This document shows positions 13,701-25,300 of a DNA stretch of 64,000 nt, in pieces. The first letter of the stretch is position 1, and each line of letters opens with the position of its first letter. The DNA is from Alnus glutinosa. Taxonomy: Eukaryota > Streptophyta > Magnoliopsida > Fagales > Betulaceae. Made by a program: the position numbers and the translations under genes. The stretch is from positions 1,412,001 through 1,476,000 of the forward strand of contig NC_084895.1 of NCBI RefSeq assembly GCF_958979055.1. Direction: 5' to 3'. The notes beneath the pieces are model-generated. The model saw only the letters and a list, made by a program, of their open reading frames with translations, was not told the DNA's origin and ran no database searches.

Positions 13701-16700
13701 GCAAACCGGAAAGAACTGCCATTCACCTTGGTGTGAAAGAATGAGAAGGGGGTTTATCCCAAGGTGATAGAGACCAAGGAGATACACACAAGACAAATTT
13801 GCAAAGGCTTTCTAAGTTGGAGAGAATCTTTGGGCTCAGAAATCAAGGGCTTCATGGTTTAAGGAATGGGACAAAAATGCTAGACTTTTCCATCATATGG
13901 TGAATTCTCATCAAAGGAACAATTTACTTGGAGCTAGTGGTTGATGACTCCATTTATTGAACTGAAGGTAGATAGTGTGCACTTTCCTCTAATTGATGTC
14001 ATTCATAGAGACCACTTAGACAGATCTTTTAAAAAGGAGGTAGTAGCAGCCCTTAAAGAACTGAGGAGTGATTAAGCTCCAAGTCTTAATGGCTTTATGA
14101 TGGCATTTTTACAACATGGTTGGAAGGTATGGAGAAGATATTTAGAGTGCTTTTGTTAATCTTGCGCCAAAGAAGCCGGGAGCTAAAAATATTAGTGATT
14201 TTGTCCCAATCAGTTTGGTGGGACTGTGTACAAGATTTTCACCCACATATTGGCTAATAGAGATGACTGCATTGAAAAATTGGTTACTAGATATCAGAAT
14301 GCTTTTGTTGACGGGAGACAAGTTTGAATTTAGCATTAATTGCTAACAATTGCCTTGATATCAGACCTAGAGATCACATACCACAAGTCATCTGCAAGCT
14401 AGATATTAAGAAGCCATGCGACTATATGAATTGGGTTCACTTAATCTATTTGCTGGGCAGATTTGGCAGTTTGGTGAGAAATGGAGAAAGTAGATTGAGT
14501 TGTGCATCTTGACAGTTAGATTTTCAGATCTTGTTAATGGAATGCTGACTGGTTTCTTTAATAGCTCTAGGGAGTTGAGAGAATGGGATCCATTATCCCA
14601 TCTGTTAGTTATATTGGTTATGGAGCTCTTAGTTGAATGCTTTTGAGAGCATTGGAGGGCAGTTGTCTATCTGAATCTCAAATATGGATAGACCTAAAGG
14701 TGTATTTGATTGTTTCACTTCTTCTATTTGGGGATAACTATCTTGTTCTTTGATGCAGCAGGTGGACATAGTTTAATATTCGGTCTATGCTTCTTTATTG
14801 TGAGGCCATGTCGAGCTTAAGCTAATCTTGAAAAAGTGAGTTAGTTCTGGTGGGGATGTTAGAAGAGCTGGTTGGTTTGTTGTGTTGCAAGGTGGAATCA
14901 TTACTAATGAAATACCTTGGAATGCCTTCGGGATCTTCTTTTAAGGTAATGAACCATAGAATTCTATTTTAGAAAGGATGGTGGGAAGAATAGTAGGATG
15001 GACAAAAGCTAGAGTACCTAACTAGTAGCTCTATTTATTCACTTTCCCCACTCGTGTAAAGTTCACTTGAGAAGCTCCAAAGAAACTTCTAATGGGGTGG
15101 GACAATTGAATAATTTTAGTTTCCTCTGTTGGATAATTATACACTGTGTTCTTCTGTCAAAAATGGAGGGCCAGGGGAGAGAAAGCTAAGAACTTTTAAA
15201 CATTAATTGTTGTGAAGATAGTTACGGCGTTATAGTGAGGCAGGGTCACTTGGGAGACATTATTGGTTTACAATATATAGATGATGGAGGTCAATGGACA
15301 TCAGAAGCGGTTCATAGACCTCACAGTTGCAGTCTTTGGAGAAGTATTAGGATGGGACAGGAAAGGTTTCCAGCATTTGTTGTCTTCAGAGTTGGGGATG
15401 GAAGTAGGATGCTGCCCCTTCGTAACTTATATGAACGCTTGGAGAGAAAAGAACCAACAGTAAGTTGATGGTGTTGAAAAGTCTATTATTGAGACCAAAT
15501 CAGTTTTCTTGTGCGCATAGCATGAGTGGTCTGCTGTCATTGTAGGTTTGAGACGACACTCAGGTGTAACTTTTTTCTTGTATATATATATATATATAAA
15601 AGACTAAAAGAGAAAGGTGACCCCTTTGTCATGATGGTGAGCACCTAGCTGCACGAGGATTATTAGAGAAGGATTTGATGCCATACATTAATGGAACCAA
15701 TAAAAAGCTGCTCACATTGAACCCTGATGACCCTAACTGATAAGCAATGATTGCAGAATAGATTGTTCTTTTCCATGTATGATAAATCGATACTAACCCA
15801 GTGCTAGAAGTAAATGAATTGGTAGTCTCAATCTTTCATGCAGAAAAAATAGAGTAATTCTAAATGTAAATTAACTGTCCATCAAGTGTCCATCAAAAAA
15901 TGATGTGGCTTTTAAAATCACATCATTGAGCATGTAATTGATCAAATGGTGATTTTAAAAGCCACCTCATTTTTTGATGGACAATTAATGTACATTTAGA
16001 ATTACTCGAAAAAATACTAAGTTCACCAAATTTATTAATGAAAATGTCAAGAAAATTTTATTAGTAATTATCTCTACTTGACAGACAATACCCTATCTCA
16101 ACTTTCTCCACCACCAAGCAAACCTTAAGTGCAAACTTATAAAAATCAACCCTTCGATGCTTAAACTGCTGAGTGCTAGCAAATTTGATATGAAATTCAT
16201 CAGTTTTCTGATAATCGAGATAGTAAACTGCTCGGCATTCATCATAATACATTTTATGCTATTAAAGAATATTGCTTACCTTGTAAGATCCATGATTGAA
16301 TAAATGTTCGGCTGTATTGTTGAAACCTTTCAAGACATATCTCATCCAGCCTCCTTCTCCTGAACACGTAAAGAGTAGAAGATACCTTGATAAAAGAGCA
16401 CATGAAAAAAATATAAAAATGATTCAAGACCAATTGCCAGTATCAAAATGGCAACAAGAGCAAGTTTTTACCTTCTTTTCAGAATCAGTCTAAGCCCATC
16501 ATCAATAATAAATGGTATTTCAAATCATCTATCACCAAATTGACACAATTTTTTATAGCATTGAATTTTATTTTTTTTGGATGAACTAAATTCTTTATAA
16601 CGCACAGACACAAGATTACAACCACTCCAGTAAAGACTGGACCAAACACCTGCTCAAGAACAGACCCCTAGTCAGGAGCACCACCATAAAAGGCTAGACT

Positions 16701-17470
16701 CAGAAAGCCAAGCCAAATAACAAAGCTACAACAGAATCATAATCAACACCTAAACAACATACCAAACCAGCAACCCCAAAAGGGCAACAACCAGAAAACA
16801 TCTAAACATCACCTCCCACACAGGAGGAAATAGATTCCTCACCAAGACAAAATAAGGAGTCAAACAACTCAAAATACAACAAACCAGTAAACAATGTCTA
16901 CAACAGAATCAGAGTATGTGGGTTCCAAATGTGACTCAGGCCAATTCTGTCTCCAACAAGTTTCACAGAACCCTTAGCATTGAATATTATTGACCTCATT
17001 TAATAATTTTATTCCCAACTCATATCATTAAAATGAGAAATTAGCGCTGAAAATCCAATTAAAACACTGAATAATAATAACAAGATAACATAATGATATT
17101 GGAGCTAGAAATGCTTACTTCTTTGGTGGTTGAATCTTTCCATACTTTGCAACAGCATAGCTTCTAAAGGGACTGTGAATTTGGGCTCTGACCCATCTCA
17201 CTGAAAGTTAAGTTTTTTAAAGAATACCCTTAAATATATCAAATTTATACATAAACGAAAAGAGGGGTTTGTCAAAAACCAAAAATACTCAACAACAATC
17301 AATTCAACAGCAAAGAAAGCGAACACACACATGTATACACGTACAAAGAGAGTAGAGAGGGTACCAGAAAGCTTTTGCGAGTTGGGGTGAGATAGGAAAG
17401 ACAAGCTTGGCTTGCCATTGAAACAGAGTGAGATAATGTTAATGGGAAGCTTTAAGAGCTGCAGTGCCAT
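8022..17470 (-). CDS. TlyA/FtsJ-type rRNA 2'-O-methyltransferase, probably plastid-targeted; 9 exons, 309 aa
   Basis: Exons on the minus strand: 17470-17365, 17200-17119, 16359-16280, 12303-12201, 12090-11934, 10667-10539, 9997-9911, 8562-8518 and 8162-8022. All have GT/AG borders and compatible phases. Residues 1-60 look like a transit peptide (Ser-rich, few acidic). Residues 64-120 form an S4-type RNA-binding domain ([11 protein letters not shown], then [14 protein letters not shown]). The Rossmann methyltransferase domain follows, with the SAM-binding motif [14 protein letters not shown] at 147-160. The FtsJ/TlyA tetrad can be assigned to K128, D211 (DLSFIS), K239 (VKPQFE) and E295 (GNTEFL), so the enzyme should be active. 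Bacterial TlyA methylates cytidine 2'-OH in 16S/23S rRNA; action on plastid rRNA is inferred from family and targeting. Start choice: the ATG at 17470 gives the compact N-terminus MALQLLKLP. An in-frame ATG at 17605 would add 45 residues and cannot be excluded. Intron 3 is about 4 kb and full of repeats. Confidence 0.9.
9481..9513. repeat. Poly-A tract in intron 7 of the TlyA-like gene
   Basis: A run of about 32 A residues. The preceding 300 bp include TGGCTTAAATGG near 9170, an A-box-like match, so this may be the tail of a retroposon. No target duplication could be assigned. Confidence 0.5.
10744..10784. repeat. (GA)n microsatellite
   Basis: About 20 GA units in intron 5 of the TlyA-like gene. 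A shorter GT/GC run lies at 10147-10176. Confidence 0.95.
10960..11185. repeat. Tandemly duplicated LTR-derived repeat (TTAGAATATTAATTAA unit)
   Basis: TTAGAATATTAATTAA(G/A)TGATTAAATT occurs at 10968 and 11112, each followed by TATCAG(T/C)TTAA(G/A)CTTTT and TGATTTAACA-like text. The same repeat recurs at 29380-29760, where one copy reads AGTATCAGAGC. That is close to the initiator-Met tRNA primer site of copia elements. Confidence 0.55.
12458..12621. repeat. Tandem duplication, 83-bp unit, two copies
   Basis: Copies start at 12458 (CGAAGCAAGCC) and 12541 (CGTAGCAAGCC), are nearly identical and end in CAACAACAAC. It lies within intron 3 of the TlyA-like gene. Confidence 0.9.
12735..13276. repeat. 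Tandem duplication, 271-bp unit, two copies
   Basis: The segment with CTTCATCT and AATTTAATACCAAGGATG is repeated at a distance of 271 bp and stays nearly identical to the closing TTTTGACTGCAAATTGG. The few differences suggest a recent duplication within intron 3. Confidence 0.92.
13690..15470 (+). pseudogene. Degenerate L1-type LINE ORF2 in intron 3 of the TlyA-like gene (antisense)
   Basis: Fragments of a plant LINE reverse transcriptase occur in order but in shifting frames. They are [20 protein letters not shown] (13833-13895, the SRALWLKEGDRNTKFF region); ELR followed by KAPxxNGF-like remains (about 14055-14100); PISLVG (14205-14222); [16 protein letters not shown] then [16 protein letters not shown] (14327-14440); [11 protein letters not shown] (14719-14751) in place of FADD; and finally [12 protein letters not shown] with VGDGSR (15336-15413). 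The catalytic FADD has become FGDN and stops and frameshifts are frequent, so the element is dead. It runs opposite to the host gene. Its 3' boundary is not clear; a TA-run at 15580 may mark it. Confidence 0.82.
15852..16007. mobile_element. Hairpin MITE, GAGTAATTC ends, in TlyA-like intron 3
   Basis: GAGTAATTCTAAATGTAAATT at the left is mirrored by TACATTTAGAATTACTC at the right. Inside, TGATGTGGCTTTTAAAATCA is mirrored by TGATTTTAAAAGCCACCTCA. It belongs to a family with copies at 26589, 43453 and 57307. Confidence 0.8.
16572..16974 (-). mobile_element. 5'-truncated LINE-like retroposon with 16-bp target duplication
   Basis: The T-run TTTTTTTT at the left is the poly-A of a minus-strand insert. 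It is flanked by TAGCATTGAATTTTAT (16556-16571) and TAGCATTGAATATTAT (16975-16990), 15 of 16 matching. The body is non-coding and resembles a LINE 3' region. It lies in intron 2 of the TlyA-like gene. Confidence 0.75.
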
Positions 17471-17605
17471 ATTTTGCCAGATTTGCTTTCTCGTTCTCTT
17501 CTCACGGCAAAGCAGGGCAGAGCAGAGCACGCACCAGTCACCACGCGAAACAGCGAAACTATTGATGATAAAAGAGGCAGAGCATAGCCCATAAGCCCAA
17601 AGCAT

Positions 17606-19308
17606 TCATTTTGGAGGCCCAGGTCTTATACAACATGAATAAGAATTGCTATTTCTTAAATCAGTGTAGTATTCTTTAGAATAAAATTTTTATTTTTATT
17701 TGTTTATTTTGATACAGCATTGGAATAGTTCCTAAAATTATTATAGTTTAACTATTTCAAACAAAATTTTTCAAGAAGTCGCATATTCTGGTACTACCTT
17801 CATAGAAACACAACTTTAAAATGCGTTGTGTCAAGAAGGGTGCGAATATACATATAAGCACATCATCATCCTCATGCGATGTAGGACGTCACAATCACCC
17901 CTTCTTTGCACCCAACGTCCCCACTAGACCCTCATGGGGTTGTGCACACTTCCCTCATCTCAGGCTGTGCAATGACTTTGATATCATTTATAACGATATC
18001 GATCCACCCCCAACAATATAATATTGTCCGCTTTTGACTCTCTATGAGATGTCACAACGGCCGCTCAGCACAAGCGAGCAAGAATATAAGAGCTTAATTA
18101 AGATTTGTCACATGAGACTTAAAATGACATCAACATATGCACAGTGGCACATGGGGTGCACACACAAAAGCGGTGACTACAAAGGGTGGAACGGGGACCG
18201 GTGCTACACACCTGATTTTATGATTGTAATTTCTATGATATATTTGGGATGTGAATTGTAATTGGACGGATGGAGGATGAATTAAAGGAAAATAGAAGGA
18301 ATGAAATGTATCTATTAATTAGAAGATCGGGTTGACTGTTGACTGATTCGAGAGAGTCACTCTCCAAAAAGAAGAATTAGAGAAGAAAAGAAATTTTGAT
18401 AATTTTGCAATATCAAGAGAGAGAGAGGGGGAGAAAGAGGGAGAAATAATAAAAAAAATAAAAAAAATTGTACCATTGGTATCTGAGGTTAGCTTAAATT
18501 ATGAATCACTCCATGTGGTATAAAACATTATTGTAAAGTTCTTGTGGTAAATTAAAATTACGAATCACTCCCTGAAGTCGTTTTCCGTTAACAAAATCCG
18601 TTAGTTTGTCATGTCAGCGCTAATAAGATAGCGACACGTGTCGACACTTGAGGCCACCGCCTATTGCAGGCCCATTCCAACTTAAATAAGAGTAAAAAGT
18701 AATACTATTTAGTAGATTATTATATTATTGCCATACAACTTGATGGTGTGGTAAAGAAAATTAATCATTGGATTAGTACTTTTTAAATAATAATAAAAAC
18801 TAATAGGTAATTTTTACTATCACAACTTTCATAATGTAGTAAGGATGCAAACGAGCTGAACTCGAACGAATTGGGTATATATGTTCAAGATTGGCTCGTT
18901 CAAACATTGCTCGAATTTGAACTCGAGCCGAGTTTCAATCGTACTTTTCAACGCTAGCTCGGCTCACCAAGGAAAAAATCTTGTGCAAGCTCGAACTCAC
19001 CTATCAGCCAAGTCGAGCTAGAGTAATAGACATGGTTGGCATGCTGCCCCTATAAGCACCCCCACACGGTCACAATGCCGTACAGTTACTAATGACTACT
19101 ATTATTATTCTACTAAATAGCATTTATGTTATATTATCCCAATCCATAATATACGACGTGTAGCCTGGAGGTGCTTACTTTTCATAACGTACGAGAACCA
19201 GAGAATCTATATCCGTTAAACAAACCAGACCCTCCATGCACTGAAACCGAAGAGTCCACTGTTCTCTCGGTTCTACGTCTGACATCTCAATCTCGGGCTA
19301 ATACTAGC
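17606..19308. other. Intergenic region between the divergent TlyA-like and hydrolase genes
   Basis: It must hold both promoters and leaders, but no TATA box can be placed with confidence. It contains a dispersed repeat at 17830-18180, a G-box-like CACGTG at 18635, and AGCTCG-rich sequence at 18850-19020 like that at positions 1-60. Confidence 0.6.
17830..18180. repeat. Degenerate dispersed repeat (GATGTCACAA / ATTTATAACGA type)
   Basis: GACGTCACAATCACCCC at 17885 and GATGTCACAACGGCC at 18048 flank TGATATCATTTATAACGAT and ATATTGTCCGCTTTTGACTC. I recognise this arrangement as a common plant dispersed repeat. The element class is unknown to me. Confidence 0.5.
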
Positions 19309-22300
19309 ATGGCAATTCAAGCTATGCTCGCATCCCTGTCTCCTCTGGGTGTAGCGTTCAGCTCAACGGCTTCGCAACCACAAAGAAGAAAGTTTCTTAA
19401 ACTCAGCTGCAAATCCAACAGCAAAGATAACGAGCAAGTATGCTTCTAGTTATTATTTTTTATTTCGCCTTTATCTTTGAAGTGATCATCGGTGTGGCAT
19501 AGTTACAGTGCCGTAGTATTATTAACAAAATTCCATCTGGGTGAGTTTTATTTGTCCAAATTAATCAACTTTCAAAGTTTCCAGAGAAGCCCAAAGGCCA
19601 GTTATAGGATCCTAGCAAATCATCACCTTATATACCTTCAACGTCTGTACATCTTTTTCAAATTCAGCTGATGAGAGATTATCTACCATGCATACACCGA
19701 CTGATTCGAGCATTTCTGTACAATATTGTGGCAGGATTATCTGATAGATGCTCCTGTTTCAGTTGGCGATGGCTTTTCCTTCAGCGGAGGTGCTAGTCCT
19801 CTGTTTTGTTTTAAATACATTATAGTTATTATTCCTGAATTTAAACTCTAACTCATGTATTGGCCCATTTGATAATAGTTAAATGATTGAATTTATTATA
19901 TTTCTGCATTAGTTTCAATTTTTGGAATAAGTGATAATTCAATCATTATTATTGGTGGTGGTGGTGTTTATTTCCACGTTTGTAAACTTTGTGTGTACGT
20001 AGTGTGTGTCTCAATTGAAAAATGTGGATTGAATGTTTTTGACAGGAAAATATTCAGAGGGGCCGAGCCCATCAGATGAATGGTTTAAGCAAGGGAAGAT
20101 AGTGAGTGTTCTTGTTCCTTAATAGTGGCTAATTTACTAACGCTTCTTAAGTTTTTTTTTTTTTTTTTTGGTGGGGGGTTTGGATATTCAAATTGCTATA
20201 CCTGGGGCCTTATGGTTTTATAACTGCTAGGTGCGTTGGAGAGACTTTAATCATCCTCGTAGCCCTACAGTACTGACAATTGCTTTTGTGTAATTGAGAA
20301 TGAGAAGAAGAAGAAGAAGATGATGATGATGATGAAAATGAGTCTGTGGGGGCATAAACATGGATGTTACCAAAAGCAGTTGTGGCACTAAGATGCCAAA
20401 CCTCGAGTGCTTAAGATATATGCGTGTGCGCGTGAGGGAGAGAGAGAGACTGAGTAAATAATCATTGAGAGTCATGGGGCTACAAGAGTTGTTCCCTACT
20501 AAGGGTCCGTTTGGGTTTGCGATTTTAAAACGTGTGATTTGAAAAGCGATTTTTAAACGTTTGGTAAAATTGTAGTTTGGCATTTAAAATCGCAATTTAA
20601 CTTTTAAATCGTGCATTTTAAAAAATGCATTATCTTGTCTGCGATTTGAAAACGCAAAATTTTCCACATTTTCAAATCTCAATTTTTAAAAACACACTTT
20701 TAAACGATATATTTTAAGCAATTTGGTTTAAAATCCTGCGAAATTGCAATGTCAAACGCGCTCTAAGGGCTTCTGCCAATGGCAATTGAAGAAGCATAAT
20801 GACTACAAAAAGGGTGCAGCACAGAATTAGGTTGTGCTTGCAATAAGGAATTGCATTTGAGAGAAATAAAGGAAAGAAGAAGTATGCAACCAGTATGGGA
20901 GCTGCCTACTTTCGTAAAAATTGAATTTCCTCAAATTTCATGCATTCTCATTTTCAATGACATCTAAAAGCCTATCTTTTTTCCCTTTTTCTTTTTTCTT
21001 GGGCACTAAATATCTTGGTCTAACAATAAGTTGGTATCAAGAAAAAGTTCACTTTATTCTAGTATAAACCAGTAGAAATAGAAAGTTTTGTATGGAGTAA
21101 TTAGATAATGTTAAGTGTATCGATACTTGGATATTTTACCCTACTGCATTACATTCATTCTAGGTAGGTATCAAAGTCCCAATATTTTTGTACCATTGCC
21201 TGCATATTCAGTGTATAAAAAGCATGCTTATCAATATTCTAGTATCTTCTTGTGACACTTTATTCCATTATTGGTTTTGGTTGTATAGTCTTGAATAATG
21301 GATGTTATGTTTTCCCAAATTAACACTATGTCCCATTTGAAATTCCATCCCCATCATTTTTTAGTTTATTGTTGATCATAGAATTTTTCTTAGGTGAGAG
21401 CTCATCGTGTTCGTGGTTCTGGTGAGAAGGCAAAGGATCCCATTTTTGGCCTTAAAATGGGAGCTGGTTCTCAGGCTGCAGTTGATTTTTTTAGGTAAAT
21501 TTTGAAGTATCTTTAAGAAAATATTGCCTGATTTGGAGTCACATTTGACATGCCAGTATGTTTCAGCTGTGATTCTTAAGTGGTTTTAGGTCTCTGCAAA
21601 ATGCAAAAATTAAGATTGGATTATTTGCAGGGTTTCCGATTGAAACATGCTCTGTATATATGATTTTGTGCAATAGATGGTTTTGCGTTGAAAGTGGAAG
21701 TGCTGATAATCCTTCAGTCATATTAATTCATGGTTTCCCTTCACAGGTGAGTCTTTTTTCCCTTAATTTTTTATGAAGTTATTCTTTTGTCAGTCATATA
21801 TTCTAAGAATTCCATTAGCCATTTGACATTTCATATTTTGATATTTATAGGATTATAACAATATTTGTTTGAAATATGAAATTTATTCATTTATTGTGAC
21901 TAAGTTTTTTCTTCCTGATACACCCACTACAGTCTTTTACAACTGTTCCCTTTCTTTTTTTTTCTTTAAAAAATTCAATTTTGAACTTAAAATACTGTAA
22001 TTAGCATGATAAGGTAATGAATGATTGTATTAGGTCTTGATTTATGGGTGCTAAAATTAAGTTTGTGATTTCTGTCTTTAAATGTTCTTTTCTTGTTTTT
22101 CAGGGTCATATATATCAGAGCCTATGATTTCTTTTATCACATATGTCAAAGGATAGTTACAGAATTTCGTAATCTCTGGCATATATACACACCATATAAT
22201 AAATTTTAAATAATTGTCATGTTGATTTTGATGACATGTGTAGATACCACCTCTGAAGCCATTGTACTGAACTTTCATTTCATATAAGACAGGAAAATAA

Positions 22301-25300
22301 TTTCATTTATAAAAACTTGATCTTTAGAACAATGTTATAGCTCTCATATGTTTTTGCCAGCTTCGAGGCTATGATTGTCACATAAGATGCCTATCTTTGC
22401 AAAGCCAGATCTGTGGATACATATATGTATCTGCGCCTTTCTCTTTTAAATATCTAATCCTAGAGCCCGTCTTTGCTGAGATGCCCATTTCTGCACAGCC
22501 AGATATATGGATATAGATATGAATTCATATTCTCTCTAGCTTTCTTTCTTTGCTGATGCATAAATGTATGATTATTGCAGTAAAATTAATTGTAATAGAA
22601 AATACCAATTTTACTGTCCAGACTTTTTACCATTGACAGGCATACTCTTATCGTAAAGTTCTTCCGATACTCTCTAAGAACTATCATGCCATCGCTTTTG
22701 ACTGGCTAGGTGAGTCCATAAATTTAGTTTACTGTGAATTATGGTAGAAACTGTTAAATCACATTATGTTTTAGTTTTATGTTCTCTGTGATTTCCTTCA
22801 AATGATGGTAGTTATGAGGAAATTATGGAAAATGCCTTTTTTTTTTTTTTTTTAATACCGGGAACCCCTCCAAGGTAGGGCTACCTCATGTACCCACCCT
22901 TATCAGGTAAACTCAAGACCCATGCGTTGCACCCCTCTCAGCATATATCGGTTAAGTCGCGCTTCGCCTAGGAGGCTGGCCCCAAGAGTTTGCACTCAGT
23001 GAGTTTTGAACCTGAGACTTTGAGGAGCACTCAAAGTTCCAGGAATGCCTTTACTCACCCAAAAAAGAAAAATAGCATTGATGAGTAATGCTCATTCTGG
23101 TCATAGTCCGGATAATTCTTAAAGGGGTTGTTTACAAGACTTGTGTGAGAAACTCAACAAATCTTCGTAACTTTGATGAATATTGTTCCCACCCGTGTAC
23201 TACTAAAGATTTTTTAGCACAATCAATGATCCTGACCAATAAAGAGCATAGGCGTTGGATTGAGATGGCAAGCAATACCTAGGGTATTGCATGCTGTGCA
23301 ATAGCTTTTATCTATACCACTAATTTCCAATGAATTGTCCAGATTCTAACACGTCATTAAAAACCTAAAACTTTTCTCTGTTTTCAGTAGCCGCTGCCGC
23401 CCTCACTAGCCTCACCGCCGCATCGCTACTACCAGCCTCCTCCGCCACCACCACTCTCCTGAAATCCCTCTTTGCTTATAAGGCTCCATCATCTTTCAGA
23501 ACATCAAAAGCACATTTTAAGTTAGATTTTTAAGAGTTAAGAAACCTTTTTTTTAATATTCTGATTATATGATCCATACAATTTTATACCATTCCAGTTA
23601 TATCATCAATATAATTTTACACTACATTTACTTTTTTTTTTCTTAACAAAACGATCTGTACTTTTGCATAATTATGAAAGATTCAGTTTTTCATGTACGC
23701 TTGAGATTAGCCAATTATAATATATTACTTAAAGTTGTACTACTTAGGCTTTCCAGTGCCTTGTGTCTATAGTGGAGAGCTTGCTTCAGTTTAAGCAATA
23801 AATAAAGAAGAGCTTGGCTTTGCTTAAGAAAGTGTGGTTGAAATGTAAATTTCAAACATGGGCTCCATGATATAGTGGGGTTCCAAATTGCACGTTGGCT
23901 TTTTTCTGGTCATAGGTTGGTCACTGTTTTAGAAGCATGAACTGCAATATGAGGCCAATGATGAGAACCAGCAAATAAAAAAGAATTCTTTTAAGGGAAT
24001 CTTAATTTGGTTTTATACAATGCAAATACATTCAGCGCATGCTGTTCTGAAAGTTAGTTTTAGTTTTAAAAGTGCATCACAATTGGGCACAATTTCATTA
24101 TCATGCCCTTTCTAGGAGAAAAAAAGCATTCATTAATATTTCAATTTCTACTTGAAAATAAATGTTGCTGCAGTTATCAGATTGCATCTTACCATGAATT
24201 AATACTTCATCATATGCTAATTAGAGAAGTTTCCTGCCCTTTTTTCCTCTCTTCTATAGGTTTTGGATTCTCAGATAAGCCTCAACCAGGATATGGATTT
24301 GACTACACTTTGGATGGTAATTGCTTTATTAGCCTAGACAGTGGTGGATAATATATGCTTCTTGTTTACCATCTTCATAGTAAATTTCGTTATGAATGCA
24401 GAATATGTGTCTTCCTTGGAGTCTCTTATAAATGAACGTACCACCAATAAGGTCTCACTTGTTGTCCAGGTACCTCTGCCTTTCCTGATTGTTAAAGCAT
24501 GGATGTACCAATTAATATTATTATTATTTTTTTTTTTTTTTTGTAACATGTGACTGAAGGGTGCATTTAATCTTTGGTGAACTTCCCAGGGCTACTTTTC
24601 CCCGGTTGTTGTTAAATATGCTATGAGTCATCAGGAGAAGCTTAATCACTTAATACTACTCAATCCTCCTGTAAGCATTTCTTGAACCTTACCATTTAGC
24701 TTGGACTTTCTTTCCCCTGATATGCTATCATTCTGATCATAAACCATGGTGATCTATATATCATATGCAGAAATCTCCTCAATGGTTTTGCGATATAGCT
24801 CTGCCTTCCCTCTGATTCCTTAAAATCACTGATCTCCTTCAGTGTTTCTAAAATGAAATTAGTTTTCTGTATCGATTTACCCTTCATTTCCCACTTTGGA
24901 TTTTTCATGTAAAAGAAATGCTCTCATTGATTCTCTCAAAGCTGCAGTTGATGAAACATATCACATTGAGGATTGAAGTAGGTCCCTTATGTGTTATGAG
25001 GGTCGTTTGCCATATGGCAAGTCAATCATAGAAATAATCAAATAAGTGAGTGCAAAACTGCAAATTCTAGGTGTGAGTTTTAAGTTTAAAATATCTCAAG
25101 CAAAGTTGGTCTATTTTTGGAACATGGGAGATTCTGTAATATGAACTACTCAAACCGAAATGTATCTATTTAATGTTGTCTGTGATCATGTGATAATGAT
25201 GGTATTATGCATATTTGTAATCAACATTTCCCTGTTGGTTATTTATGGGATGATAACAACTAATGAACATGTTCTTTCCTCTGGATTTTAAAGCTAACAG

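Noticed and set aside
19171..19308. N-terminal extension of the hydrolase starting at 19171
   Set aside because: The codon at 19171 is GTG; the first ATG in frame is 19309 and gives a normal transit peptide.
23380..23480. CCG-rich patch in hydrolase intron 6 (GCCGCTGCCGCC)
   Set aside because: Too short, no splice context in phase and no termini; origin cannot be decided.
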